From: Photorhabdus namnaonensis | GTDB lineage: Bacteria > Pseudomonadota > Gammaproteobacteria > Enterobacterales > Enterobacteriaceae | NCBI RefSeq assembly: GCF_001684335.1 | Contig: NZ_LOIC01000072.1 | Coordinates: 126,737 to 190,736 of the forward strand | Reading direction: 5' to 3' | Length of the DNA: 64,000 bases | Part shown: piece after piece, positions 9,197 through 18,210 of the stretch | Position numbering within the stretch: the stretch's first letter is position 1 | Layout: the number at the start of each line of letters is the position of its first letter | Notes under the pieces: generated by a model | The model's database searches: none | What the model was told of the DNA's origin: nothing | What the model saw: the letters and a program-made list of their open reading frames with translations, nothing else | Program-made: the position numbers and the translations under genes

Positions 9197-9397
9197 GCTG
9201 CCTGTACGGCAGTGAACTTTCCATAGCAATAGACAATAGAGTTTCATCTTTTCTAAGCTGCCTGTGCGGCAGTGAACGGCAATGGAGCTGGCTTACCTCT
9301 GCTGTGCCATTTCTAAGCTGCCTGTGCGGCAGTGAACTACAAAATGTAATATTATGATTGTTCACAAAATTTCTAAGCTGCCTGTGCGGCAGTGAAC
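9190..9397 (-). CRISPR. Type I-F CRISPR array 1 (4 repeats, 3 spacers)
   Basis: 28-bp repeats start at 9190, 9250, 9310 and 9370 with 32-bp spacers (period exactly 60). In crRNA sense (- strand) the repeat begins GTTCACTGCCGCA and ends GGCAGCTTAGAAA; CTGCC/GGCAG forms the Cas6f hairpin. The leftmost repeat is degenerate over its 3' seven bases (crRNA sense), which marks it as leader-distal. The leader lies to the right, between the array and cas6f, so transcription is leftward, as for the cas genes. Confidence 0.95.
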
Positions 9398-9527
9398 TGT
9401 TAGATACTAACTTTAATTTACTGATTATTAAAGAACATAATGATAAAAAGCAGAAAAACCCTTTTTATTAGCAGCGGCTAATCCCTTAAATAAATCAATA
9501 AGTTATAATTAGCCGCTAAAAAAGGGT
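9398..9527 (-). promoter_or_regulatory. CRISPR leader 1 with IHF site
   Basis: AT-rich leader closely resembling those of arrays 2 and 3 (shared TGTTA-ATA-TAAC start, AAAGA-CATAA block, ACCCTTTTT arm). An IHF-type site AATCAATAAGTTA (consensus WATCAANNNNTTR) lies at 9493-9505, 96 bp from the first repeat. It sits between the inverted arms ACCCTTTTT (9458-9466) and AAAAAGGGT (9519-9527). IHF bending of I-F leaders is established for spacer integration; here it is seen only as a motif. The element also holds the array promoter and abuts the cas6f stop. Confidence 0.75.
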
Positions 9528-10081
9528 CAAAACCAAGGGATGGTAGCTGATGAACTTAATCCATACGAGCTAAAAACTCCTGACGTCGGTTTATTTTGTA
9601 TTGTCCCTTGTTCGACAAATAACGGAAAACTTTGTCCTGATGACAAGCTCTTAAGGTACAGAAACGGTAAATGAGTACGTTGTTCTTTGCTGATAGAAAT
9701 GCGTTGTAAGGCTTGTTCCTCCGTTAACCATCCTTTTTTAATCGAACGACGGCGAATCCTATCAACATTGCTTTTTACCTGCACTCGGCTGACACAACGG
9801 TATTTAGTTTCTTGAGGGATTGGCTGGATATCAATCACCTCAGTATAATCCCTGAGTCCTTTTAACCAAGATAAAGACTGCAAGTCATTCAATGCTTCGC
9901 TTGAACCATGAATTCTCAGCGTATCCCCCAGTGTTTTTCTCGCACACGGAAAACTGACCCCAATACGTCCGTTACCTACTTGCCCCAAAGCCCGATGCAG
10001 TTTAGCAAATAACGCTTCCAACAGTCTTTGCTGGCTAAATTCAGGATCGGGAAGAACACGGATTTCAAAGTAATAATCCAT
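9527..10081 (-). CDS. cas6f: Cas6f (Csy4), crRNA-processing endoribonuclease
   Basis: 184 residues, the normal length for Csy4, and very similar in layout to the P. aeruginosa protein. FAKLHRALGQ carries the catalytic His (~res 29); SRVQVKSNVDRIRRRS is the Arg-rich helix that enters the repeat hairpin major groove; LKSLSSGQSFPLF carries the active-site Ser and Phe; it ends IPWF. It cuts each repeat 3' of the hairpin and stays bound as the head of the Csy surveillance complex. Last gene of the csy operon, 9 bp after cas7f. Confidence 0.95.
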   Translation of the reverse strand: MDYYFEIRVLPDPEFSQQRLLEALFAKLHRALGQVGNGRIGVSFPCARKTLGDTLRIHGSSEALNDLQSLSWLKGLRDYTEVIDIQPIPQETKYRCVSRVQVKSNVDRIRRRSIKKGWLTEEQALQRISISKEQRTHLPFLYLKSLSSGQSFPLFVEQGTIQNKPTSGVFSSYGLSSSATIPWF

Positions 10082-10090
10082 CTGATCCCC

Positions 10091-11101
10091 TTATTCACCT
10101 TTTTCACCAAAAACACCGCCACGAATTAGCGTCGCCATAACATAGTGTTGTTGCTCTACTTCTGGCGTTTTTCCTTTAACAACCCAGTTATCTAACAAAG
10201 TATAAAAATCCATTTTTACTTTAGGTTGACGATAAGCCTTACCACGACTGGTGACAGAACCATAGGGTTCAACGGCTATTGGGCCAAGACCTAATTCCGT
10301 AGCGTCTGGGTACCACGTGTCAATAGTGCGGAGCGCATTACCCACTTTCTGAGAATGTAATGCAGCAATTTCATTTACCTGATACAACACTTTGCTTTTT
10401 TTACTGTTGCTATCGAGAACCAATTCTTGAGAAGGGAAAATTTCCTGCCCATGACCTAAACGAACAAATGCCTCAACATTGAAGAATGTTGATCTATCGC
10501 CTGCCAATCCTTCTTCAATTTCGACAGCAAGTTCAGCTAAATCACCTTCTACCTTACCAAATTCACGTAGGCTGAAATTTTCGCAATCAAACTCCCACCA
10601 TTTTTCACTCCTACCGCTTACGCGAACCTTAATTTCTTCTGCTCCAACTCGGTTACGCCACAAAAACCGTCCATTAGCCAAGTTCTCTGCATAACGCGCT
10701 GCAAGCGTTTTGAAACCATGTTCAGCGATATAGCCGTTAATCACGTTTGCCAGTTCAGCTTGATAATCCTGATCATTACATACTGATGGTGTTGAAAGAT
10801 TGCCTAACACCCGTAATGTAAAGCTCACTTTCAGAGTATCAGAATCAAAAGGCAATGCGGCAACATCGACACGTTGCAGGTTTGCTTTTTGAATCTCGGC
10901 ATCCAACTTAGCAGGATCACTAGTTAATGCGTTTTTCAAGCGGTTAGAAATCGTCCCTCTGACAGCTTTTTCCTGAATAGCAATAGGTTTCCATTCACCG
11001 TCGATTTGTTTCCAGTTTCCAGCAAACATTAAAGCATCTGAGTTAGAAAGTTTACGTTCAAACGCCAGTACAGAAGCCGTTTTAATAGTTGATTTAGACA
11101 T
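10091..11101 (-). CDS. cas7f: Cas7f (Csy3), crRNA-binding backbone subunit
   Basis: 336 residues, typical Csy3 length. In type I-F complexes six copies wrap the crRNA spacer and form the backbone of the Csy complex. Recognised by the N-terminal [20 protein letters not shown] pattern and by order between csy2 and csy4. Ribosome site AAGGAT lies upstream of ATG 11101. It looks intact, with no sign of decay. Confidence 0.94.
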   Translation of the reverse strand: MSKSTIKTASVLAFERKLSNSDALMFAGNWKQIDGEWKPIAIQEKAVRGTISNRLKNALTSDPAKLDAEIQKANLQRVDVAALPFDSDTLKVSFTLRVLGNLSTPSVCNDQDYQAELANVINGYIAEHGFKTLAARYAENLANGRFLWRNRVGAEEIKVRVSGRSEKWWEFDCENFSLREFGKVEGDLAELAVEIEEGLAGDRSTFFNVEAFVRLGHGQEIFPSQELVLDSNSKKSKVLYQVNEIAALHSQKVGNALRTIDTWYPDATELGLGPIAVEPYGSVTSRGKAYRQPKVKMDFYTLLDNWVVKGKTPEVEQQHYVMATLIRGGVFGEKGE

Positions 11102-11125
11102 TGTAGATATCCTTCTTTAAATTAA

Positions 11126-12094
11126 TCAGTCGATTATTCTTACTTTCTTATTAGGTTTGGATTGACGGGCAACAGTCTGTTGATTACAACACCTGTAGAC
11201 ACCTTCTCCCTCTTGATAGTCATAACACCAGAGTAACTGGCGAATATCATCAATACGGTGCGGACTTTTCCATTCACCTACTCCGTAAATTGCTTCAACA
11301 AAACAAAATGGAGTATTAGGATCACGGGTTTTATCTACTTTCCCGGCGGGATATAGTGGTGATATCGCTTGATAACCCGTCATCAAGGGGACTAAATATC
11401 CCGAAGCAGGTTTGGGGATATATTCCCAATATGCAGGATCACCAATTTCAGGTTGCTTATCATCCTGAGTAGGAATTGCCCGCATTTTAATAGTAGAAAA
11501 ATCAAGCCAGGCGTCAATCATCTCTGCTTGAGGATTATCCTGTTTTAATTCTTCGTAGTGTTTAGCTAACAATTCAGAGCGATCTAGCAAGGCAAAACCC
11601 GGTAATAAACGCCGCATTAACTTACGGGTTGCCAGTTTTTCCTGAGGAAAAGCAATAACATTGACTTTAGTAATTTCAGTGATTGTACCACCCGCTAGTC
11701 TTTGAGTTGGACATATTTCTAGTAAATATTGTTCCAATTCGTCAGCCCCTGCATCGCCAGCAATTTCACCAGAACATTCTATTAATAAAGAAACTGTCAT
11801 ATGCATACGACCTTCTTCATTAATCGTCTCCGTTTTTGCTTCTTTGGTTAGAGGATTGCGAGTTAATGCAAAAACTTTATCTTTAATTGGATCGGACTGA
11901 TATGCATGAAGTTGGTGGTTATGACAAATTACACCACAATTTTCTAGTCTTAGATTATAGCTTTCTTGTAGCTTACGTGAGATAGCATGAGTAAACCCAA
12001 GAAAGTGAGTGATTGCCGGAAAACCATAGGTTAAACCAGTAATAGCATTAGCATTCTCTACTCGAATATGATGTAAAATAATTAAATGGCTCAT
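11126..12094 (-). CDS. cas5f: Cas5f (Csy2)
   Basis: 322 residues, typical Csy2 length. With Cas8f it forms the tail of the Csy complex, binding the 5' handle of the crRNA. The N-terminal [20 protein letters not shown] and following [14 protein letters not shown]-like stretch are characteristic Csy2 features. Its start overlaps the cas8f stop by 4 bp (ATGA, 12091-12094), indicating translational coupling. Confidence 0.94.
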   Translation of the reverse strand: MSHLIILHHIRVENANAITGLTYGFPAITHFLGFTHAISRKLQESYNLRLENCGVICHNHQLHAYQSDPIKDKVFALTRNPLTKEAKTETINEEGRMHMTVSLLIECSGEIAGDAGADELEQYLLEICPTQRLAGGTITEITKVNVIAFPQEKLATRKLMRRLLPGFALLDRSELLAKHYEELKQDNPQAEMIDAWLDFSTIKMRAIPTQDDKQPEIGDPAYWEYIPKPASGYLVPLMTGYQAISPLYPAGKVDKTRDPNTPFCFVEAIYGVGEWKSPHRIDDIRQLLWCYDYQEGEGVYRCCNQQTVARQSKPNKKVRIID

Positions 12095-13449
12095 AACGGT
12101 ACCTCTGGCAATTCATCCTCAAATTCACGTAGCCGCTCTTTAAACACAGAAGCCCACTCACGACGTTCAGATAATCCCATTTCTAACCGCTCATGCCTTA
12201 AACTCTGATTCAGCCAGTAACTAAAATCTACGGCTATCTCTTTTTTCCAGTCACCACCTTCGCGTTCAAATTTAAACGTTTCATCTTGCTGACAACGATA
12301 AGGATCAAGCCAAAGTTGTTGAGCTCGTTTTAACTCACAACTTTCATTAGCACTCCAACCTTTCATCTCAATCAAATTTTGTATGACAACGACATAGTTA
12401 AATAAAATATCAATAATTTCATCAACATATTCCTGACGACATTGTTGGATCTCTAATGTGTTTTCATATTTTTGTACACTTAACAAATACCGTTGCATCT
12501 GCCAAATAGTGCTACGGACTAATGATACAAACTCACAACCCAGATCAAAAATAGACCTATGTTTCATAGGTGGTTTAGTCATATTTTTCCATTCAGGAGC
12601 TGAACATGGTAAAAGATAGACTCGTCCACCCCGCATATTGTTAAGATAAGAGGTAATTTGTGGCTTAGTGCTACCAAAATACTGCACAGCTGTATTAGGA
12701 TAAATCGCGATAATTTCAGGACGCCAAGATTCTTCTTTTTTCGCTTTGCTAATTTCTTTAGATAATTCACCAAAGCGTGCTCCAGTAATACGCTGGTGCA
12801 TGGTATGTGCCAGAGATGAAGAAAATAGTGGGCCTAATAAGTGATATTTATTATAGCCAACAGGAAAATAAAGCTGTTTCGCTAGTCTATGTGAAGAAAG
12901 TCGTTTATCTGATAAAATTTGACTAAACCCATTGATCCATAATTCAAGCTGCTGCTGATTTTTCGCCAGTGCAGCTAGTGCTGAATAGTCTGCCCGATTT
13001 ATATTTGCCAGCAATGAATCACCTTCCCGATATTCCGTTAATAATAATTTCGCAATATCAAGAGCAGCCGCATTTCCTGCCGCATCTATGGCAGGTTTAT
13101 CTAAAGCTGCCGTGGAAAGATATTTAATATCTTTTTTTACATTTGCTTTTGATTGTACCGCAAAAATACTGCTACCTCTTGCATCAGTATGAGTAAATTT
13201 CAGCACATGTGTCACTAAGCGGATTTGATCCACTCGATTAACCGCATCATCCAACCAATTTCTAACTTCATAGTGCTCTTCCCATTCCTTGCGTTTTTCA
13301 GCTAATTCTTGTTTAGCTAGCGTAATATCCTCCATAGAGGTTAGTTTTGCCAATTTTTTTTCAGCCTCTTTATCAAAAGCCTCCAGCTTTGATTGTTTAC
13401 GGCTTTCAATATAATCGACAATAAATCGACTCAATCCATTTTCATTCAT
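12091..13449 (-). CDS. cas8f: Cas8f (Csy1), large subunit
   Basis: 452 residues, normal for Csy1, which recognises the PAM and recruits Cas2-3. The charged N-terminus ([16 protein letters not shown]) and the [20 protein letters not shown] segment fit the family. First gene of the csy operon in this locus. In the canonical I-F order cas3 directly precedes it, but here a ~1-kb insertion with toxin-antitoxin remnants separates them, so the csy genes need their own promoter, presumably in 13450-13560. Confidence 0.93.
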   Translation of the reverse strand: MNENGLSRFIVDYIESRKQSKLEAFDKEAEKKLAKLTSMEDITLAKQELAEKRKEWEEHYEVRNWLDDAVNRVDQIRLVTHVLKFTHTDARGSSIFAVQSKANVKKDIKYLSTAALDKPAIDAAGNAAALDIAKLLLTEYREGDSLLANINRADYSALAALAKNQQQLELWINGFSQILSDKRLSSHRLAKQLYFPVGYNKYHLLGPLFSSSLAHTMHQRITGARFGELSKEISKAKKEESWRPEIIAIYPNTAVQYFGSTKPQITSYLNNMRGGRVYLLPCSAPEWKNMTKPPMKHRSIFDLGCEFVSLVRSTIWQMQRYLLSVQKYENTLEIQQCRQEYVDEIIDILFNYVVVIQNLIEMKGWSANESCELKRAQQLWLDPYRCQQDETFKFEREGGDWKKEIAVDFSYWLNQSLRHERLEMGLSERREWASVFKERLREFEDELPEVPL

Positions 13450-14057
13450 AGGCTCTTACCTACCTTATCAAAATGATTATCTGGTTGTCTGCTAAATTTA
13501 GCGCGAAAACATGATTTTGTACATCATCAACGAATAAATACTTCAGCTTTGAGCTCATCACCTTAACCAAGGTATTTTAATTTATTCTGCTCATTCCCTT
13601 TACCAAGATTTTCCCTCTATATATTTCACAACAAAATACCTAAAAATCACCATATTCTCACCTAAAATTATCGCTGTGGTAATGAGAAATAGGATATAAA
13701 TCAAGTCATGGTGTTGGTTAGCAATAAAAATTATTTCTTCTCCAATTCAAGATGAATCAATATGCTCATAACATCTCATCATCAATGACATATTCATTGG
13801 ATAGTTTATCTCTTTAAACGTTCAATTTATTTTAAAAAAGTCTCCCTCTTTTAAGTACTTTTGAGGGGTAACTCGCAATTTTATATAGAATTTTCATAGT
13901 ACTGCTCGTTATAAATAGGCTTAATACAAAACACTGGGCGTTATCCATAGGCATTAAGCTCAAACGAGCATAAAATTCTTCGACTACCATACGTGATAAC
14001 AGCCAAATACATTTAATGTTTTCCATCTCTAGCCTCAATTCAAAACAATCAGCCACA
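13450..14057. other. Insertion between cas3 and csy genes, no intact gene
   Basis: About 600 bp of AT-rich DNA between the toxin fragment and cas8f. A 74-codon frame on the - strand (13832-14056, GTG start) has no recognisable product and probably covers the decayed rest of the toxin region. 13450-13831 holds no gene I can support. No CRISPR-repeat-like sequence was seen that would suggest a CreA-type RNA antitoxin. Confidence 0.5.
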
Positions 14058-14138
14058 TTAAATCACTTCTCTCTCGAATCGACGGATTTCGGACAGATCT
14101 CTTTGGGCATACGGTGTTAAACAATAGAAGAGCAACAT
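14058..14138 (-). pseudogene. ParE/RelE-like toxin, N-terminal fragment
   Basis: The 26-codon frame starts at ATG 14138, overlapping the antitoxin stop (TAATG), and stops at TAA 14058-14060. The residues LLFYCLTPYAQRDLSEIRRF match the N-terminus of ParE/RelE-superfamily toxins (xLTPxAQRDLxEI). About 70 residues, including the toxin core, are missing, so the toxin should be inactive. Antitoxin-then-toxin order with overlap is normal for Phd/YefM modules. Confidence 0.6.
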
Positions 14139-14398
14139 TAGTCGTACTTGCCTGTCTCTAGTTCATCAAAAAACGATTCACCATCAACTAGGTTGCCTGC
14201 TTCAATATCAGCTTCGGCTTGAATTGCTCTGGATTTCAAAAACTGAATCTTAAGCGCTTCAATGTTTTCATGTTCATCTATTGATAGAACAACAGCCACT
14301 GGCTTGCCGTTCTTATTAATCTGGATTAAAGCACGCTGCGCTCTTAACAACACATCACCAAAGTGAGTTTTAGCTTCATTGGCAAAAAGTGCATACAT
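14138..14398 (-). CDS. Phd/YefM-type antitoxin
   Basis: 86 residues from ATG 14398 (in-frame ATG also at 14455). ANEAKTHFGDVLLRAQ followed by INKNGKPVAVVLS is the Phd/YefM DNA-binding fold signature; the acidic C-terminus is the toxin-binding part. Start 14398 is chosen because it gives the normal family length and leaves a palindromic operator upstream instead of inside the gene. It sits inside the cas locus, same strand, just downstream of cas3. Its toxin partner is truncated, so it may be an orphan or act on a toxin elsewhere. Confidence 0.75.
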   Translation of the reverse strand: MYALFANEAKTHFGDVLLRAQRALIQINKNGKPVAVVLSIDEHENIEALKIQFLKSRAIQAEADIEAGNLVDGESFFDELETGKYD

Positions 14399-14418
14399 AT
14401 TTGTAGTCTCGCAAATAT

Positions 14419-14451
14419 CGTTCGATTCGCTTAGTTTGGTCGAATCGAACG
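14419..14451. promoter_or_regulatory. Palindromic operator of the antitoxin
   Basis: Perfect 11-bp inverted repeat CGTTCGATTCG-N11-CGAATCGAACG, ending 21 bp before antitoxin ATG 14398. Phd/YefM antitoxins autorepress from palindromes next to their promoters, so an operator is the natural reading. It lies between the cas3 stop (14492) and the antitoxin; it could also act as a hairpin in cas3 read-through mRNA. Confidence 0.6.
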
Positions 14452-14491
14452 ACAATCACCACGATCATTACCTAAAAACACCGCATATTAT

Positions 14492-17400
14492 TCAACTAAC
14501 TTCTCTAAACACCCCTAAAAATGGGTGGTAGCACCATTCTTCTCCACCATCTTTTTCCCTGAGGCAAATCTCACCAAAACGCTGGCTGATATCTTTTAGT
14601 TCCATCTCATGGATACCAGCCAGATTCTGGTAAATTGTCTCAGTATCAAGTTCAATCCAAATATTTACACCCGACGCAAACAATAGCTCCTGTACATCCT
14701 TAAACTTACCATCGTCTTTTATCCCAGCAGGACCACTGTCTGGAGCCATAAATTTCGCCTTTTCACCCTCTTCTTCAAGCCACAGATAATACAATCGATC
14801 GGATTTATAACCAATTTCAGGCTTACGAAATGGCTTATAGAGTTGAAGTTCCGAACACCATGAAGCTTGTTTACGCCACCAAAGTGCTGAGCAATAACCA
14901 TGTTCATTATCAGAATCACCTTGAAGTTCATCCCACAAACGTTGATGTTCAAGATCAACTAAGTTCTGAAAAGGTGAACGTTCCCCTGCGTCATCTCGTT
15001 CCCTAATCCTAGGTAATGCACTAATTAGTTCATATTGATCAGGCTCCAGCAATTCATGTAAATCATGACTGGCAAGGAGGTAATCTTTCGACTCAAATCC
15101 TGGCCGACAATAAACTGGATGTTCTAAATCAGTCGCTTTAAGTGCTTTATAGTTTTTCATCAGAATATGCAGATTAGGTATCTTTGGCTCTTTTTGCCGA
15201 TGGCGTTGAATACGTCCGGCAAGTTGTATCAGCGAGCGCATTGAACTCGGTTCAGCAATGCTCCAATCATAATCGTGATCCCTACCAACCTCTGCAACAG
15301 ACGTTGCCACCACTACGAAAATATGATGCTTTTCCGGCATCTCCTCTAACGCCTTACGGATTTCCGCCACCTGCCACAACGATTCTTCATCGTATCGTGT
15401 TAATGTGGAATCCAGCCGATGTTCAATATGAGAACGTATCGCCAAAGGATGCTGGCTGTGATAGACACAATAATGGATACGTACATTTTTAGGGGATGGT
15501 ATCTGTAATAACCGCTGTGCAACAGCAACCAGTGGATCAATATTTGCCATACGGATTAAACCAATAGAGACGGTTTTACCCGACGAATGAGTTTGATGAT
15601 GCTCCTCACGCAATTTCAATATAGAGTGATGCATCACTTCGGCGATAATATTAATAATACCATTAACTTCACGAGTTTCAGAAATAATCGGTACAAGTTC
15701 AGCTTTACGCAATGGCACCGTTTCTTTAAGCCTGCCAATACGCTTATTAACGAAAATATTATGCTGTTCCTGAAACTGATATGCATCGACCACATCCTGT
15801 TGAGTTGTTTCATATTCATCAAACCAAGCACAACAGATATTCACCGGAGCACCTGGTTGACCACATGCTAATTGATAATCTTGGCGTCCAGCCCGATAAG
15901 CATTGAACAATGTCTGAATCAACGCAGGAGGTAATGTGGCCGATGAAAACAATACCCGCGAACCTAATAACCCTGCCCAGTTCACTAACCTACATAAAGC
16001 AGGCAAGTCGTTAATATCAAAATCATCCGGCTCATCTAACACCAAATCAGAAGTAAATAACCTCAGCATGGGTGCAATTTGCTTTCCACCACGAATACCC
16101 TCAGTGGCTGGAATTAAATGGTCGATGGTTGTCACCAGCACAGGTGCGCTAAGTAGTTCGTTAAGTTTATCATTTTTTTCGTTCAACTTATCTTTGCATA
16201 ACCATTTCCCCAAGTAACCACCATCTAAGCTACCGTCATAACTGACATACTGGTGTTCAGAAAATAACTCCTCCGCGGATATACTACCCACATCAGGTTC
16301 AAGCTCCTTTTGACGAAGTTGAAGTTGATGCAACTCTTTCACTGCCTGCGAGCCAATCAGTACCGCTAAATCATCTTCCTCCAGATGTAATCTTTTACGT
16401 AATGCATCACCGGTTTGTAACGTTAACGTTCTTAACCCCAAAGCGATAGAAAAACGGCATCCTTGTTTTTCATCAGCTAATCCATACATGATGCGTGCAT
16501 TAGCAAAAGTTTTACCACAACCAGTAGAAGCCATATTAATGCCAAAAAAACCCTGTTCTACTGAACGTTCACGTAAAGCACATGCAACATCGAACGCCTG
16601 ATCCTGCCAACGGTATTTTTCATCTTTGCTGCGTTGTTTAAATCCTTTATGCCGAGTAATCGCAGGCAGCGTTTTACGAATATGCGGCAAGCTTCTTCCT
16701 AGTAATAAAGCATTCTGCCCAACACCAATATTGTGTTCATCTAATCGCTGTTTGCACTTACCGGTAGTTCTATCGGTATTGGCAAACACACCATAATTAA
16801 CATCCTGCCAACCCAAAGTTGCAGGCAGCGATGAATAATGATGATCGGCCAGCATTAAAACCAGTCGAGACATATGACTGGTGAAACGCTGGTTCAAATC
16901 GCCATACTGCAATAATGACGTTGATTGCAGCGCTCTTCGCGCAAATTTTTGGGCTTTCTGACGCCAAGTTTGACTGCGGATAGGTGTACCATTTGGGAAT
17001 GTCCAGACATCACGCTTATCCTGATTACTCCACTCCTTCTTATCCATGTTGACGGAGTTCCATGATGGTTCTAACTGCTTAGTCAACCAATTTTCAATGT
17101 ATTCCAGTTGCGGTTCGTTTGAATAATTACTGTGATAAGAAGGATAAACAGGCAGGCGATGATGAGAGAGGATTAGCCAAGCTACCGTGGTTGCCAATGG
17201 CGGTAAGTTAACAAAAGGGTTAGCATATTTTTCGTCGATACCATCCTTAATCAAGCGGGAAAGAATCTTATCTTCATCACCAAGTTCAATCTGACTCAGC
17301 GAAGTCAGCCACTCCTTATCATTTTGCTTATCAACAAATGCCCGAAATAACCGCAGAGATACCCATTCATGTCGATACGGTTGGAACCGCCCATCTCCTT

Positions 17401-17809
17401 GTAAGCCTTGCTGGAACAACACATTAGCTTTACCAAAATCATGAAATAACCCGGCAATCGCTGCCAATAAGCTGATAGCTTCTACACTATACCAATGATT
17501 TTCATCCTGACTTTTCAGCACATCACGTTGCGTTGTATTTGTAGGTACAACTCCTTGTGAGTTAAAGCGTCGCAAATTCCCAACTATCCATAACAGCTCA
17601 GTTTGGCCGCCACTTTTTATCCAATGGCAAGCAACCGCCGTATTACGACGTGCCGTTTTACGCAATAGCTTACGCAAAGTATTTAAACCTTCCTGTGTGA
17701 TAGCCGTTTGCCAAGTTCTATCACCTTTACGTTCAGCAAATTGATCCAAAATTCGGCGGGTTTCTGTTAGCGCGCGTTTATTACATTGAGAGACTAAAAG
17801 AATATTCAT
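14492..17809 (-). CDS. cas3: Cas2-Cas3 fusion nuclease-helicase, type I-F
   Basis: 1105 residues from ATG 17809. Residues 1-~95 are the Cas2-like domain (MNILLVSQCNKRALTETRRI). An HD nuclease follows (HDFGKANVLFQ), then a superfamily 2 helicase: Walker A STGCGKT, DEPD box, SSATLP, and QLAGRIQRH motif VI. It is recruited by the Csy complex to degrade target DNA; the Cas2 part pairs with Cas1 for acquisition. The frame is open further up to 18031 through a cas1 remnant and CRISPR repeats, but homology and the ATGA junction fix the start at 17809. Confidence 0.94.
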   Translation of the reverse strand: MNILLVSQCNKRALTETRRILDQFAERKGDRTWQTAITQEGLNTLRKLLRKTARRNTAVACHWIKSGGQTELLWIVGNLRRFNSQGVVPTNTTQRDVLKSQDENHWYSVEAISLLAAIAGLFHDFGKANVLFQQGLQGDGRFQPYRHEWVSLRLFRAFVDKQNDKEWLTSLSQIELGDEDKILSRLIKDGIDEKYANPFVNLPPLATTVAWLILSHHRLPVYPSYHSNYSNEPQLEYIENWLTKQLEPSWNSVNMDKKEWSNQDKRDVWTFPNGTPIRSQTWRQKAQKFARRALQSTSLLQYGDLNQRFTSHMSRLVLMLADHHYSSLPATLGWQDVNYGVFANTDRTTGKCKQRLDEHNIGVGQNALLLGRSLPHIRKTLPAITRHKGFKQRSKDEKYRWQDQAFDVACALRERSVEQGFFGINMASTGCGKTFANARIMYGLADEKQGCRFSIALGLRTLTLQTGDALRKRLHLEEDDLAVLIGSQAVKELHQLQLRQKELEPDVGSISAEELFSEHQYVSYDGSLDGGYLGKWLCKDKLNEKNDKLNELLSAPVLVTTIDHLIPATEGIRGGKQIAPMLRLFTSDLVLDEPDDFDINDLPALCRLVNWAGLLGSRVLFSSATLPPALIQTLFNAYRAGRQDYQLACGQPGAPVNICCAWFDEYETTQQDVVDAYQFQEQHNIFVNKRIGRLKETVPLRKAELVPIISETREVNGIINIIAEVMHHSILKLREEHHQTHSSGKTVSIGLIRMANIDPLVAVAQRLLQIPSPKNVRIHYCVYHSQHPLAIRSHIEHRLDSTLTRYDEESLWQVAEIRKALEEMPEKHHIFVVVATSVAEVGRDHDYDWSIAEPSSMRSLIQLAGRIQRHRQKEPKIPNLHILMKNYKALKATDLEHPVYCRPGFESKDYLLASHDLHELLEPDQYELISALPRIRERDDAGERSPFQNLVDLEHQRLWDELQGDSDNEHGYCSALWWRKQASWCSELQLYKPFRKPEIGYKSDRLYYLWLEEEGEKAKFMAPDSGPAGIKDDGKFKDVQELLFASGVNIWIELDTETIYQNLAGIHEMELKDISQRFGEICLREKDGGEEWCYHPFLGVFREVS

Positions 17810-17943
17810 CGTGCCGCCTGACTCAGTTGCTGAGCAATTGTTTGCATGCAGGGCATCAATCATAGTGTCCAATGCCTCAGCTTTTTGAAATCCACTAATA
17901 CAGCGTTGGCGAAATTCCTGTTCATCTTCTCCAGCCATTGCCG
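17808..17943 (-). pseudogene. cas1: cas1 remnant (last ~45 codons, frameshifted)
   Basis: Translating 17943 downward gives AMAGEDEQEFRQRCISGFQK then AEALDTMIDAL, which matches the C-terminal helix region of type I-F Cas1 (AMxGDEEQDFRQxC...ALDxMID). After MIDAL the frame slips by one: the other frame reads MQTIAQQLSQAAR and stops at TGA overlapping the cas3 ATG (ATGA, 17806-17809), the expected cas1/cas3 coupling. All upstream cas1 sequence (~280 codons, the whole catalytic core) is gone, and the remnant abuts a CRISPR repeat ending at 17944. Confidence 0.88.
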
Positions 17944-18031
17944 CTTCTAAGCTGCCTGTACGGCAGTGCACATTACCTGCAATATTGTCGAGTATTAGTG
18001 AATTTTCTAAGCTGCCTGTACGGCAGTGCAT
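17944..18031 (-). CRISPR. Type I-F mini-array 2 (2 repeats, 1 spacer)
   Basis: 28-bp repeats at 17944-17971 and 18004-18031 flank one 32-bp spacer. crRNA-sense repeat begins GTGCACTGCCGTA and ends GGCAGCTTAGAAA, as in array 3. The leader-proximal repeat has A for G at its first base; the distal one has G for A at its last base. The leader lies to the right. The array is transcribed toward cas2-3 and joins the cas1 remnant with no gap. Confidence 0.93.
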
Positions 18032-18161
18032 TTGTTACATATTAACTTTAACATGCTGATTTTTAAAGAGCATAACCATTAAAAAGTGAAAAACCCTTTT
18101 TATAGGGGATAATTAATTTATCTATAAAATCAATCGATTACAACTCCCTTCAAGAAAGGGT
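18032..18161 (-). promoter_or_regulatory. CRISPR leader 2 with IHF site
   Basis: Leader homologous to leaders 1 and 3: TTGTTACATATTAAC start, GCATAACCATTAAAAAG block, ACCCTTTTT arm at 18093-18101 and AGAAAGGGT at 18153-18161. IHF-type site AATCAATCGATTA at 18128-18140, 97 bp from the first repeat. As it reads through the mini-array and cas1 remnant into cas2-3, its promoter may now express cas3 (inference). Confidence 0.72.
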
Positions 18162-18210
18162 AAAAATAAGGTAGCAGCAAAAGTACCATCACATACTTTA
18201 GTCGTCTGTC

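Noticed and set aside
9105-9365. Open frames on both strands across CRISPR array 1
   Set aside because: They translate the repeats (LPHRQLR and SCLCGSE patterns recur every 20 codons), which stay in frame because the 60-bp period is divisible by three.
13450-14137. Possible CreTA-like (crRNA-mimic antitoxin) system in the cas locus
   Set aside because: No partial CRISPR repeat was seen in this stretch; the proteins present are of ordinary Phd/ParE type.
17810-18031. In-frame extension making cas3 74 residues longer, starting in a CRISPR repeat
   Set aside because: The extension translates two repeats, a spacer and the cas1 stub; homology and the ATGA junction place the cas3 start at 17809. 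The apparent start codon comes from a single repeat variant base.
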